A stretch of 64,000 nt of DNA, taken from Parvimonas parva (GTDB lineage: Bacteria; Bacillota; Clostridia; Tissierellales; Peptoniphilaceae). The translations under genes were made by a program, and so were the position numbers. The stretch's first letter is position 1, and each line of letters opens with the position of its first letter. The notes below the pieces were generated by a model. It was not told the DNA's origin, searched no databases, and saw nothing but the letters and a program-made list of their open reading frames with translations. This document shows positions 38,448-47,834 of the stretch, in pieces. The stretch is from positions 45,449-109,448 of the forward strand of contig NZ_JACVDA010000003.1 of the NCBI RefSeq assembly GCF_016552165.1, in the 5' to 3' direction.

Positions 38448-38999
38448 TTAAACTTCCTCTCCTAAAATTTTTTCGGTAGCTAAAAGCAATTCTTCTTTAG
38501 TTATTCCAAAACTGTTTAATCTGTTTACAAATTGTTTTGAATTACAGTAGCCAATTTTAAAATATTCACAAAGTTTTTCTCGATACATTTTGCTATTTCC
38601 TGTTCCACTTATTCCAAGTGAAATTAAATCACTCAAATCAATTTCATCTTTTCTTTCCAAAACTGTTACTTTTGCATTTTCAATCGCCTCAATTACATCT
38701 TCAACCTTTGCATTCTCAACGCCTACATTATCGCCTTTTAATGCAAGATTTCTACTTAAAAAAGCATTTTTACAATTTGGAACAACTCTATTTATATTTT
38801 TTCTAATCTTTTCTCCTGCATAGTCGGGGTCGGTAAATACAATTATCCCACATTTTTCATTTGCCTCTTTTAATCTTTTTAACAAATTTTTAGAAAAATG
38901 TGTCCCGTTAGTTGCGATAACATCACAATCAAAGGCTGATTTTACTTTTGAAATATCATCTTTCCCCTCAACTACTATTATTTCCTTAATTTTTTTCAT
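38448..38999 (-). CDS. rnmV: Ribonuclease M5
   Basis: 183 residues. Matures 5S rRNA. The TOPRIM domain has VEGKDDISKVK (metal-binding Glu), VFTDPDYAGEKIRK (D-x-D type) and the RnmV C-terminus with LISLGISGTGNSKMYREKL. It sits between tatD and rsmA, the normal arrangement. Confidence 0.96.
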   Translation of the reverse strand: MKKIKEIIVVEGKDDISKVKSAFDCDVIATNGTHFSKNLLKRLKEANEKCGIIVFTDPDYAGEKIRKNINRVVPNCKNAFLSRNLALKGDNVGVENAKVEDVIEAIENAKVTVLERKDEIDLSDLISLGISGTGNSKMYREKLCEYFKIGYCNSKQFVNRLNSFGITKEELLLATEKILGEEV

Positions 39000-39000
39000 A

Positions 39001-39771
39001 TTAATCCTCTATTGAAAAAAGATTTCTAACATTACTATTTGTATTATAAATTAAATCATTTATTTCAATTTCTTTAAGTTCTGCAACTTTTTTGGCAGTG
39101 AATCTTACATACTTTGGCTCATTTCTCTTTCCGCGATTCGGCTCAGGAGTTAAGTACGGACTATCCGTTTCCACAAGCAAATTATCAAGTGGAATAGTCT
39201 TTACCATTTCTCTAACATTAACTGCATTTTTAAAAGTTACTGCTCCGGAAATTGAAATATAATATCCAAGCTCCATAAATCTTTTTGCCATTTCACTTGA
39301 ACCGGTATAACAATGCATTACTCCGAAAACTTCTCCTTTAAATTCAGATAAAATATCGTAAGTATCTCCCATTGCATCTCTTGTATGAATTATAACTGGA
39401 AGATTTCTTTTTTTAGCTATTTCCAGTTGTTTTCTAAAAATTTCTTTTTGTTTTTCTCTTGGAGAATTGTCGTAATAATAGTCAAGTCCAATCTCTCCAA
39501 TGGCAACTATCTTTTCGCTAAAAGACATTTCATAAATTTTTTCCAAATCTTCATCAGTTATTCCTTCAACTTCATGTGGATGAATACCGACAGCTCCATA
39601 AACTCTATCGTATTTTTTTACAATTTCTATAATCTTTTCACTTGATGCAATATCACAAGCAGGGTCAACGATAAAGTCAATCTCGTCATTTTCAAAATTT
39701 GAAATTATCGCATCTCTATCTTGGTCGAATTTTTCATCATCAATGTGGCAATGACTATCTACTATCTTCAT
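39001..39771 (-). CDS. tatD: TatD-family metal-dependent hydrolase
   Basis: 256 residues, TIM-barrel with the metal ligands VDSHCHIDDEKFD, GEIGLDYYYD, VIIHTRDAMGDT, MHCYTG and ETDSPYLTP. These enzymes act as 3'-5' DNA exonucleases or D-aminoacyl-tRNA deacylase-like enzymes. It shares one base with metG. Confidence 0.93.
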   Translation of the reverse strand: MKIVDSHCHIDDEKFDQDRDAIISNFENDEIDFIVDPACDIASSEKIIEIVKKYDRVYGAVGIHPHEVEGITDEDLEKIYEMSFSEKIVAIGEIGLDYYYDNSPREKQKEIFRKQLEIAKKRNLPVIIHTRDAMGDTYDILSEFKGEVFGVMHCYTGSSEMAKRFMELGYYISISGAVTFKNAVNVREMVKTIPLDNLLVETDSPYLTPEPNRGKRNEPKYVRFTAKKVAELKEIEINDLIYNTNSNVRNLFSIED

Positions 39772-41720
39772 TATGATACCTTTGTTCCTTCTTTCATATC
39801 ACTTAAAACAGTCAACACACTCAAATCTTTATCGTCAGAGGCAGCAAGAATCATTCCATTACTTTCAACGCCTCTTAGATTAACCGGTTTTAAGTTTGTA
39901 ACAACGATGACTTTTTTACCTATCAAGTCTGTTTCTGAATAGAATTTTCTTATTCCTGAAACGATAGTTCTAACTTCATTTCCTAAATCAATTTTGAAAA
40001 CTAAAAGTCTATCAGCTTTTGGGTGTGGCTCACATTCTAAAATCTTTCCAACTTTTAATTCAACTTTTGCAAAGTCATCTATTGTTATAGTTTCTCTTTC
40101 TTCTACAACTTCTTCTTTTTCTTTCTCTCCTGAATTTTTCTTCTTTCTAAATTCTATAAGCTCAGCATTTTTTTGAACAATTATCTCTAATTCTTTTTCA
40201 ACATCAAGTCTGTCAAATAAGTTTTTACCTTTACAAACTTTTGTGCCTTCTTTAATAAGACCGAATTTAGTTAAATCTTCATAAGAAAATTCACAATAAC
40301 CGATTTGTTCATTTATTTTTGATGAAGTTTCACTCATAAACGGCTTGATTAAACCTGAAATAATTCTAATGCTTTCAAGTAAATTGTAAATTACAGTCTT
40401 TAATCTATCGACTTTTTGCTCTTTAATCAAAGCCCAAGGAGTTGTTTCATCTATATATTTATTTGTTCTTCTAACAAATTTCCAAATTTCTTCAAGTGCC
40501 ATTGAGAAGTTAAGTTTATCAATTAAGTCAGAAACTCTATCTCTTGTACTTGTTGCCATTTCAATTAAATCGTTGTCAAGTTCTGTTAATTCTGTTTGAG
40601 CAGGAACTAAACCTTCAAAATATTTTTCACACATTGCAACACTTCTTGAAACTAAATTTCCCAAATCATTTACAAGGTCTGAGTTAATTCTATTTAACAT
40701 TTTTGAATAAGTGAAGTTTCCATCTTGTCCAAAAGTAAATTCTCTAAGCATAAAATATCTTAAAGCGTCCATTCCATATCTTTCGATGATTGGTTCTGCG
40801 TAAACAATATTTCCTTTACTTTTACTCATTTTATCTTCATCGAATAAAATCCAACCATGTCCGAAAATTTTCTTTGGAAGTGGTAAATCTAAAGCCATTA
40901 AGATTGCAGGCCAAATAATTGCATGGAAACGCATAATTTCTTTACCAACTAAATGAACATCACAAGGCCAGAATTTATTGAATTTTTCTTCATCTGTTCC
41001 ATATCCTATACCTGTTAAATAACAACTTAAAGCATCTATCCAAACATATACAACATGCTTTTCATCAAAAGGAACTTTAACACCCCAATCAAAACTTGAA
41101 CGTGTAACAGAAAGGTCTGTTAAACCCTCTTTAATGAAACTAATCATTTCATTTTTTCTTGATTCAGGTTGAATGAAATCCGGATTTTCTTCATATAATT
41201 TTAGAAGTCTATCTTGATATTTAGAAAGTCTAAAGAAATATGTTTCTTCTTCACTAGGAACAACTTCTCGGCCACAATCAGGACATTTATTTCCCTCTAC
41301 AAGTTGACTTTCAGTCCAAAAAGCCTCACAAGGAACACAATACATTCCCTTGTAACTTCCCTTATAGATTTCACCTTTTTCATAAAGTTTTGTAAAAATT
41401 TCCATAACATTTTTTTCGTGAGTTTTATCTGTACTTCTAACAAAGGCATCAAAATCTATATCTAAAGTTTTCCAAAGTTCTTTTGCACTTTCAACTATAG
41501 GGTCAATATATTCTAACGGTTTTTTACCGGCTTTAATTGCAGAATCTTGTAACTTTTGACCATGTTCATCAGTACCCGTTGTAAAAAATACATTAAAACC
41601 TTGAGTTTCTTTATATTTTTTCAAAACATCTGCAACTATTGTTGTGTAAGTATGTCCCAAATGTAAATTACTATTTGGATAATAAATCGGTGTTGTTAAA
41701 TAAAAATTTTTCTTTTCCAA
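39771..41720 (-). CDS. metG: Methionyl-tRNA synthetase
   Basis: 649 residues. Class I synthetase with HLGHTYTTI (HIGH) at residue 21, the Cys-pair zinc knuckle (CVPCEAFW, CPDCG), KMSKS (EDKMSKSKGN) near residue 295 and the anticodon-binding helical domain. A C-terminal EMAP-II-like tRNA-binding domain follows (from about 548, DFAKVELKVGKILECEPHP). AGGAGG precedes the ATG. It stands between mtaB (13 bp upstream) and tatD. Confidence 0.97.
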   Translation of the reverse strand: MEKKNFYLTTPIYYPNSNLHLGHTYTTIVADVLKKYKETQGFNVFFTTGTDEHGQKLQDSAIKAGKKPLEYIDPIVESAKELWKTLDIDFDAFVRSTDKTHEKNVMEIFTKLYEKGEIYKGSYKGMYCVPCEAFWTESQLVEGNKCPDCGREVVPSEEETYFFRLSKYQDRLLKLYEENPDFIQPESRKNEMISFIKEGLTDLSVTRSSFDWGVKVPFDEKHVVYVWIDALSCYLTGIGYGTDEEKFNKFWPCDVHLVGKEIMRFHAIIWPAILMALDLPLPKKIFGHGWILFDEDKMSKSKGNIVYAEPIIERYGMDALRYFMLREFTFGQDGNFTYSKMLNRINSDLVNDLGNLVSRSVAMCEKYFEGLVPAQTELTELDNDLIEMATSTRDRVSDLIDKLNFSMALEEIWKFVRRTNKYIDETTPWALIKEQKVDRLKTVIYNLLESIRIISGLIKPFMSETSSKINEQIGYCEFSYEDLTKFGLIKEGTKVCKGKNLFDRLDVEKELEIIVQKNAELIEFRKKKNSGEKEKEEVVEERETITIDDFAKVELKVGKILECEPHPKADRLLVFKIDLGNEVRTIVSGIRKFYSETDLIGKKVIVVTNLKPVNLRGVESNGMILAASDDKDLSVLTVLSDMKEGTKVS

Positions 41721-41733
41721 AATAATCCTCCTA

Positions 41734-43044
41734 TCAAATCTTTATTTTACTTGCAAATCCAAAAATTTCTTCTCCCTCAACTGAAAGACCATTACAATAA
41801 ACTACTTTATTTTTCATATTTTCATTGTATGGAGCAGAGAATCTGATATAATTTCTCGTATAACCCACAAGTCTATTTCCATTAACATTTTCTTCAAATA
41901 GCACTTCATGTCTATCTGAAATTTCTTTTTTCAAAAATTCCGTTGTCATATCTTTTGCCAACAAAATTAATTCATTACTTCTAAGTTTCTTTATATTACC
42001 GTCAACTTGTTCTTTAAAATTATAAGCCGGAGTTCCTTTTCTTGGAGAATATTTAAAGACATGAATTTTAGAAAATCCAATTTCTTTTACAAATTCTAAA
42101 GTTTCCTTAAAGTCTTCGTCATTTTCTCCCGGAAAACCAACGATTATATCTGTTGTAAGAGCAACATTTGGAAAAATTTCTTTGATCATTAAAACTTTTT
42201 TTCTATACATATCCGTTGTGTATCTTCTATTCATAAGTTTTAAAATCTTATCGCAACCACTTTGTAACGACAAGTGGAAATGCTCACAAACTTTCTTGCA
42301 ATTTTTAAGTCTTTCTAAGAAATCTCTCGATATAATTCCTGCCTCAATTGAACTAAGTCTAATTCTATCAATATTTTCTATCGTAGATAATTTTTCTATA
42401 ACATCAATAAGTCTAATATCATTTCCAAGGTCAAGTCCATAAGAGCCAACGTGAATTCCTGTTATAATTATCTCCTTATATCCGTTGTTTCCAAGTTTTA
42501 CAGCCTCATCATATATATTATCAATCGGTCTTGATTTAATTGGACCTCTCGCATAAGGAATTATACAGTATGTACAAAACATATTACAGCCCTCTTGAAT
42601 TTTTATATATGCCCTTGTTTTGCTCTCTTGATTGTCGATTGACAACACATCGAAACCACAATCTTTTGTAAGCTCTGAAACAATATTAAATTTTATATTT
42701 GATTTTTTAGATTCTTCACATAATTCAACTATCCTAGCTCTATTTTTCGTACCGATGATTACATCAACATCATCAATCGCAGAAATCTCGTCCGGTGCAA
42801 CCTGTGAATAGCAACCTACAACGGCTAAAATAGCATCTTTATTTAATTTTTTTGCTCTGGAAATAAATTGTCTTGATTTCCTATCGCTCAAATTAGTAAC
42901 GGTACAAGTATTTATAACATATACATCGCATATATCATTTTCGTTACAAATCTCATATCCTCGCTTTTTAAATAACTCCTGCATGGCCTCAGTTTCATAC
43001 TGATTGACCTTGCAACCCAGAGTTAAAAAACTAACTTTATTCAT
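41734..43044 (-). CDS. mtaB: MtaB: tRNA t6A37 methylthiotransferase (radical SAM)
   Basis: About 436 residues. Converts t6A to ms2t6A at tRNA position 37. The N-terminal methylthiotransferase Cys set (LTLGCKVNQYETEA, NTCTVTN, VVGCYSQ), the radical-SAM CNMFCTYCIIPYARG near residue 148, and a TRAM domain are present. The frame is open to 43065, but GGAGG precedes the ATG at 43044. Its place after rsmE matches the dnaJ-prmA-rsmE-mtaB order of Bacillus. Confidence 0.95.
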   Translation of the reverse strand: MNKVSFLTLGCKVNQYETEAMQELFKKRGYEICNENDICDVYVINTCTVTNLSDRKSRQFISRAKKLNKDAILAVVGCYSQVAPDEISAIDDVDVIIGTKNRARIVELCEESKKSNIKFNIVSELTKDCGFDVLSIDNQESKTRAYIKIQEGCNMFCTYCIIPYARGPIKSRPIDNIYDEAVKLGNNGYKEIIITGIHVGSYGLDLGNDIRLIDVIEKLSTIENIDRIRLSSIEAGIISRDFLERLKNCKKVCEHFHLSLQSGCDKILKLMNRRYTTDMYRKKVLMIKEIFPNVALTTDIIVGFPGENDEDFKETLEFVKEIGFSKIHVFKYSPRKGTPAYNFKEQVDGNIKKLRSNELILLAKDMTTEFLKKEISDRHEVLFEENVNGNRLVGYTRNYIRFSAPYNENMKNKVVYCNGLSVEGEEIFGFASKIKI

Positions 43045-43051
43045 AAACCTC

Positions 43052-43780
43052 CTACATAAATTCATATTGTAAAATTGAAAGTAAATTTATGCCTGCAGTT
43101 TCTGTCCTTAAAATTCTAGCACCAAGTCCAATGCTATAAGCACCTTTTTGAGTTAGAGATTCAACCTCTTCTCTCTCAAATCCACCCTCTGAACCTATCA
43201 ATATATAAATATCTTTATGGACATTTTCTTCCTTTATCTTGGCAATTATATTTTTTAGAGAAATATTTTTATCCTCCTCATAAGCGACAAGCAAAATATT
43301 ATCTCCAACAAAATCCATAATTTCATTAAACTGTATCAATTCATTAACTTTAGGAACAATCAATCTCTTTGACTGCTTTGATGCCTCATAAGAAATTTTT
43401 TGCAATCTTTCAATTTTTTTATGCTCTTTTTTTTCATCAAATTTTACAACACATCTTTTAGAATTTACCAAAGTTATATCAAAAACTCCAAGCTCAACAG
43501 CCTTTTGCACTATCAAATCCATCTTTTCGCCCTTTGCTAAACATTGGAGCAAATGAATTTTTACATTTGATTCAGTATTTTCTAAAGATTTTTCTAAATT
43601 ATATACAGAAATGTATTTATCACAAATCTGTATATTTCCAATATAAAGTGCTCCCGAAACTACAACTTCGATTTTCTCGTCCTCTGCAATTCTAAGAACT
43701 TTTTTTATGTGATTATAATCATCACCATAAATTTTAACTTCTCCGTCTATAATAGACTCATCTGTAAAAAATCTATGCAT
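43052..43780 (-). CDS. rsmE: 16S rRNA (uracil1498-N3)-methyltransferase RsmE
   Basis: About 242 residues from the ATG at 43780 (AAGGAG upstream). The longer frame to 43801 overlaps prmA. SPOUT fold with the trefoil-knot signature LIGSEGGFEREEVE and LGARILRTETAGI. It overlaps prmA by 8 bp. Confidence 0.94.
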   Translation of the reverse strand: MHRFFTDESIIDGEVKIYGDDYNHIKKVLRIAEDEKIEVVVSGALYIGNIQICDKYISVYNLEKSLENTESNVKIHLLQCLAKGEKMDLIVQKAVELGVFDITLVNSKRCVVKFDEKKEHKKIERLQKISYEASKQSKRLIVPKVNELIQFNEIMDFVGDNILLVAYEEDKNISLKNIIAKIKEENVHKDIYILIGSEGGFEREEVESLTQKGAYSIGLGARILRTETAGINLLSILQYEFM

Positions 43781-44711
43781 TTTTTCTCCTTGCAATAACA
43801 CAAACCCAGTCTTTATTTTTGTTTACTTCCAGAATTTCAAAATTACTTTCAATCAAAGCATCTTCAACGTCTTTGTACTTTGAATCAATAATTCCTGAGC
43901 CGACAAAAATTCCATCATCTTTTATAAATTTACTTATATCTCCAAGTAATTTTACCAAGATATGTGCTAATATATTTGCAACAATAACATCAGCTTTTGA
44001 ATTTAATTTTTCACATAAATCTCCATGATGAACTATAATTCTATCTTCAACTTTATTAAGTTTTGCATTGTCTAAAGTAGCCTCCACACCTAGAATATCA
44101 ATATCTACTGCCTCAACCTTTTTGGCCCCAAGTTTTAAAGCTCCAACAGATAAAATTCCACTACCTGAGCCTATATCGAAAACTAATTTATCTTTTAACT
44201 CTAATTTTTCAAGAGCCTCTAAACATAAAGCTGTTGTTTCGTGAGTTCCTGTTCCAAAAGCCATTCCGGGGTCTAATTCAATCATAACTTCATTTTCGGA
44301 TAAGTCATATTCTTCCCAAGTTGGTTTTATGATGAAATTTTTACCGACCTTTGTTGGTTTGTAATATTTCTTCCATTCATTAGCCCAGTCCTCAGTCTTT
44401 ATCTTAGAATCTATCTTTAAAATGACTTTTTCATTATATTCCTTTTCAAATTCTGAAATTCTTTCATTTAAAAGTTTTAAATTTTCTTCAAGCTCATCAT
44501 CATTTTTTAGATAAGTTTTAGCAGTAATAAATTCACTCTTAACAAAATCTTCCTCATCTAAAACTACCCAATAAGGCTTTTCTTTCGCAAACTCTTCATA
44601 ATCTCTTGAATCTGATATATTTATACCATCAATATCAAATAAATAAAGTATTCCTACAATATTATTTTCATATTTATTCTTTACTACAACTTCAATTTCG
44701 GTCCAATCCAT
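43773..44711 (-). CDS. prmA: Ribosomal protein L11 methyltransferase PrmA
   Basis: 312 residues. Trimethylates L11. The SAM domain has IELDPGMAFGTGTHETT, FDIGSGSGILSVGALKLGA and VANILAHIL. The N-terminal substrate domain contains WANEWKKYYKPTKVG. It overlaps dnaJ by one base and rsmE by eight, in the usual Firmicute order. Confidence 0.95.
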   Translation of the reverse strand: MDWTEIEVVVKNKYENNIVGILYLFDIDGINISDSRDYEEFAKEKPYWVVLDEEDFVKSEFITAKTYLKNDDELEENLKLLNERISEFEKEYNEKVILKIDSKIKTEDWANEWKKYYKPTKVGKNFIIKPTWEEYDLSENEVMIELDPGMAFGTGTHETTALCLEALEKLELKDKLVFDIGSGSGILSVGALKLGAKKVEAVDIDILGVEATLDNAKLNKVEDRIIVHHGDLCEKLNSKADVIVANILAHILVKLLGDISKFIKDDGIFVGSGIIDSKYKDVEDALIESNFEILEVNKNKDWVCVIARRKNA

Positions 44712-45841
44712 TATTCAAATAGCTCCTTTACTTTTTCAAAAAAGTTCTTCTTATGCTCTGTTAAATGTTCTTCTCTTTCATTAGAAAATTCTTTCAAAAG
44801 CTCTTTTTGTTTATCAGTTAAATTCTTTGGAGTAATAATTTTAACCTTAAAACTTAAATTACCCTTCCCATATCCATTAACATCAGAAATTCCTTTATCC
44901 TTTAAAGTAAATACAGTTCCTGTATCCGTTCCTTCAGGAATTGTATAAGTTTCTTTTCCTTCAAGAGTCGGAATTTCCACTTCTGCACCCAAAGTTGCCT
45001 CTGTAAAAGAAATTGGCAATTCATAAGAAACGTCGTTTCCGTTTCTTACAAAAAGTTCATGAGATTTTACTTTAAAAATTACATAAACATCTCCATTAGG
45101 TCCACCATTTTCTCCACAATTTCCTTGAGCCTTTAAAGTCATAATATTATTTGTATTTACACCCTTAGGAACTTTAATAGTGAATTTTTTTCTAACTAAA
45201 ACATATTTTTTACCCTTACATTTTTCGCATTTTTCTTCTACAATTTCTCCTGTACCGTTACATTCGCTACATAATTCCTCAGATACAACTGTTCCAAAAA
45301 AACTTTGTCTTTGAATTCTAACACTACCACGTCCATTACATTTTTTACAAGTTACCTTTTTTGTTCCGGGCTTTGCCCCTGTTCCTGAACAAGTATTACA
45401 TACAGTTTTTACATTTACAAAAATTTCTTTTTCTACACCATTAACTGCCTCAAAAAAATCTAAATCTAAATAAACTTCAGTATCTTGACCTTTTCTTGGA
45501 CGATTTGAATTCCTTGAACTTGAACCAAATCCACTAAAGCCTCCAAATCCACCAAAGAAACTTTCAAAAATATCTCCCATATCTGAAAATCCACCAAAGC
45601 CTGAGCCACCTGATGCGTTTGAATTAAAACTTGCCTCTCCGTATGTATCGTACTTTTGCCTTCTATCATCATCGCTTAAAATTTCATAAGCAAAGTTTAC
45701 TTCTTTAAAATTTTCTTCTGCCTCTTTATCATCAGGATTAACATCAGGATGATATTTCTTTGCAAGCTTTCTATAAGCAGATTTTAATTCTGCTCTATTA
45801 CAATTTTTATCCACCCCTAAAATTTCATATAAATCTCTCAT
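44711..45841 (-). CDS. dnaJ: Chaperone DnaJ (Hsp40)
   Basis: About 376 residues from the ATG at 45841 (GGAGAG upstream). The frame to 45877 adds 12 unlikely residues. A J domain has the HPD motif in YHPDVNPDDK. A Gly/Phe-rich linker, four CxxCxGxG zinc repeats (CNTCSGTGA, CKKCNGRG, CSECNGTG, CEKCKGKK) and the substrate domain follow. In most Firmicutes this gene comes straight after dnaK. Here dnaK is 28 kb away, no CIRCE is visible in front of dnaJ, and the tip of an IS30 remnant lies 122 bp upstream. Confidence 0.97.
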   Translation of the reverse strand: MRDLYEILGVDKNCNRAELKSAYRKLAKKYHPDVNPDDKEAEENFKEVNFAYEILSDDDRRQKYDTYGEASFNSNASGGSGFGGFSDMGDIFESFFGGFGGFSGFGSSSRNSNRPRKGQDTEVYLDLDFFEAVNGVEKEIFVNVKTVCNTCSGTGAKPGTKKVTCKKCNGRGSVRIQRQSFFGTVVSEELCSECNGTGEIVEEKCEKCKGKKYVLVRKKFTIKVPKGVNTNNIMTLKAQGNCGENGGPNGDVYVIFKVKSHELFVRNGNDVSYELPISFTEATLGAEVEIPTLEGKETYTIPEGTDTGTVFTLKDKGISDVNGYGKGNLSFKVKIITPKNLTDKQKELLKEFSNEREEHLTEHKKNFFEKVKELFE

Positions 45842-45962
45842 AATCTCTCCTAACATAAATAAATCATAATTTCTCAATATATTATTTTACCATAAAATGA
45901 ACTTTCTTTCCACTATTTTTATCTGTTTTATGGCTTGTGTTATTAAAAATAATAACTCGTAT

Positions 45963-46440
45963 ATTGTAAAATTAAGTTAGCCACATATAGAAAAAAACAT
46001 CTCAAAGAGGTAAAATAATATTTAAGCTAAAAACTAAATAAAGGAACCCCAATGAGATGTATAATAATTGTAACACAAAACATAAGCATTTAACAATAGA
46101 TTTAAGAAAATTAATAGAAAAATGGAAAAAAGAAGGAAAAAGTAATAGAGAAATAGCAAGATTACTATGTAAAAATCATCAAACAATAAATAACAAAATA
46201 AAAAGAAGCACAGTAATTCAAAGAACAACTTATGAGAAACTAAAAAAAGTATATAAAGTAGAGTTTACTCAAATAATTTATTATAAAAACAAAAGAAATT
46301 ATGGAAGAAAATCAAAAGTTGATTATATAATTAGAAATAAAGTAACACACTATTTAAAATATAAACACACAGGAGAATTTTTAATACACAAAATATTTTA
46401 CAGTCTCGTAATTATACTAAAAAACTATTTAATTATAAAA
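45963..46440 (+). mobile_element. Truncated IS30-family insertion sequence (left end only)
   Basis: The left terminal repeat (45963-45987) matches the terminus at 63931-63955 in 21 of 25 positions, both ending TTAGCCACATA. It is followed by the plus-strand start of an IS30-type transposase. An 8-bp inverted repeat, ACATCTCA (45997-46004) and TGAGATGT (46053-46060), brackets the transposase start. No right end is seen. The element stops roughly where the last permease of the peptide cassette ends. The right boundary is approximate. Confidence 0.75.
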
Positions 46441-46479
46441 CACCTTCGTTGTGAATTTTTTTATATGCTATATTCATAA
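46057..46479 (+). pseudogene. IS30-family transposase, N-terminal fragment
   Basis: The only plus-strand coding sequence. The first ~75 residues have the IS30 helix-turn-helix pattern (KHLTIDLRKLIEKWKKEGKSNREIARLL followed by a second helix around NHQTINNKIKR, cut here into pieces). The rest, to YLKYKHTGEF, still looks like transposase, and after that the frame turns into low-complexity sequence. The catalytic DDE core is absent, so it cannot transpose. The last ~45 bases overlap the opposite-strand permease 3' end and are probably not transposase-derived. The length is 140 residues compared with about 330-350 for the family. Confidence 0.75.
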
Positions 46480-47092
46480 AAATTAAATTTATAATTAATA
46501 ATAATATAATATTTAACATTATTATATATATGTTATATGATTTTCCCATTAAAATATTAAAAACTTGTTTAAATAATATAATTCTATTTGCAAATATCAA
46601 AATTAAAGAATTGAAAAAAGATACAAATGTTGATATTCTTTCAAAAATTACACATAGATATAAAAATAAATAATAAAAAACATAAAATATAACAATTGCT
46701 AATAATACATAAATAATAATATTTTTTATAGAAATTTTATAAAAAAAAATATCATTATAAAAAAATAGCATCGAAATAAAAAAAACACAGCTAGAATTTA
46801 CAAAAGAAACTATACTTCTTTTAAATATTATTAAAAGGATACTAGTTTTTGATAAAATTAAGTTTAATAAAATTTGAGTCCTTATATCTATTTCTACTTC
46901 ATAAATCATATCTAATATAACTGATTGAAAAATATACCATGTTCCAATTAAGAATATATTATAAATTGTTAGATTACCACTGTTTTTAAATACAAAAAAC
47001 AACCCTAATATAAATATAAATTCATTAATTACATTTGCAATAAAATTAGCTTTATAAGATTTGAATTCTATATATTTTCTCCTAAATTCCAT
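46433..47092 (-). CDS. ABC-2-type permease 2 of the RiPP exporter
   Basis: About 219 residues, extremely hydrophobic, with about six membrane helices. The start is probably the ATG at 47092, with GGAG six bases upstream; the frame goes back to 47104. It overlaps the preceding permease by 11 bp. Sequence is rich in Ile, Phe, Tyr and Asn coded by AT-only codons. With its partner and the ATPase it should form the export channel for the modified peptide. No peptidase domain is fused. Its end abuts the IS30 remnant. I recognise only the general ABC-2 pattern. Confidence 0.75.
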   Translation of the reverse strand: MEFRRKYIEFKSYKANFIANVINEFIFILGLFFVFKNSGNLTIYNIFLIGTWYIFQSVILDMIYEVEIDIRTQILLNLILSKTSILLIIFKRSIVSFVNSSCVFFISMLFFYNDIFFYKISIKNIIIYVLLAIVIFYVFYYLFLYLCVIFERISTFVSFFNSLILIFANRIILFKQVFNILMGKSYNIYIIMLNIILLLIINLIFMNIAYKKIHNEGVL

Positions 47093-47834
47093 ATAAATCT
47101 CCATTCTTAATACTTTTATTTAAACATTTTGAAAAAAACAAAAATGAAATTAAACTAAAAACCACTAACTGAATTAATAGAATAAAGATTCCAATATAAA
47201 AATCAGAATTTTTTGCTAAATTTTCAAATATAATTCTTGCATTAATATATGGAAATAAAAATTTATTTATATAAAAAATATAACCATCATCTATAGTCCT
47301 AAATATTCCTCCAAAAAACAATATATAGTAATAAGTTAAAGATATAAAACCACTAAATCTTTTGAAAAATAAAACAAAAGTTGAAAAGAAAATACCTAAA
47401 ATATAACTATCAATAATCGCCAAAAAAATAACCATTAATTTAATGTGTAGATTATATACTATACTATTATTGAAATTTGCAAAAAAATACAAAAAAGTGA
47501 AAATTGGAATAGCTTTAATTATATCAACTAGTAAAGTATTTAAACATCTTAAAATCATTACTTTTAAAATTCCAGTTTTAGATTGAACTATATTTAAAAT
47601 AGTTCTATCAAAAATTTCTTCTTCAAGTATATATGTTGGATTACTAAGTCCATGTGTAGAAAAATACCAAACTATCAACATGAAAAAAACAACTTCTTTA
47701 TCATCAGCAAAAAAATATTTTGTAAATATATATGATATAATAAAAATTTGTAAATTTGCAAATATTATGTTAAATTTGTACTTTTTCATTTCTGCTATAT
47801 TTCTACAAAATTCACTTAAGAATTCCTTAATCAT
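47082..47834 (-). CDS. ABC-2-type permease 1 of the RiPP exporter
   Basis: 250 residues with about six hydrophobic helices. The N-terminus (FLSEFCRNIAEMKKYKFNIIFANLQIF, cut after the amphipathic start) is typical of small ABC-2 permeases in which a cytosolic elbow helix precedes the first membrane segment. It is not a close copy of the second permease, so the transporter would be a heterodimer on one ATPase gene. It overlaps the ATPase gene by 8 bp. Confidence 0.78.
   Translation of the reverse strand: MIKEFLSEFCRNIAEMKKYKFNIIFANLQIFIISYIFTKYFFADDKEVVFFMLIVWYFSTHGLSNPTYILEEEIFDRTILNIVQSKTGILKVMILRCLNTLLVDIIKAIPIFTFLYFFANFNNSIVYNLHIKLMVIFLAIIDSYILGIFFSTFVLFFKRFSGFISLTYYYILFFGGIFRTIDDGYIFYINKFLFPYINARIIFENLAKNSDFYIGIFILLIQLVVFSLISFLFFSKCLNKSIKNGDLYGI

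Noticed and set aside
45466..45672. Second-frame reading frame inside dnaJ
   Set aside because: It reads the Gly/Phe-rich repeat region in the wrong frame; dnaJ itself is intact.
46034..46228. Minus-strand hydrophobic frame of 64 codons opposite the IS30 fragment
   Set aside because: Antisense shadow of the transposase fragment in AT-rich sequence; no ribosome-binding site.
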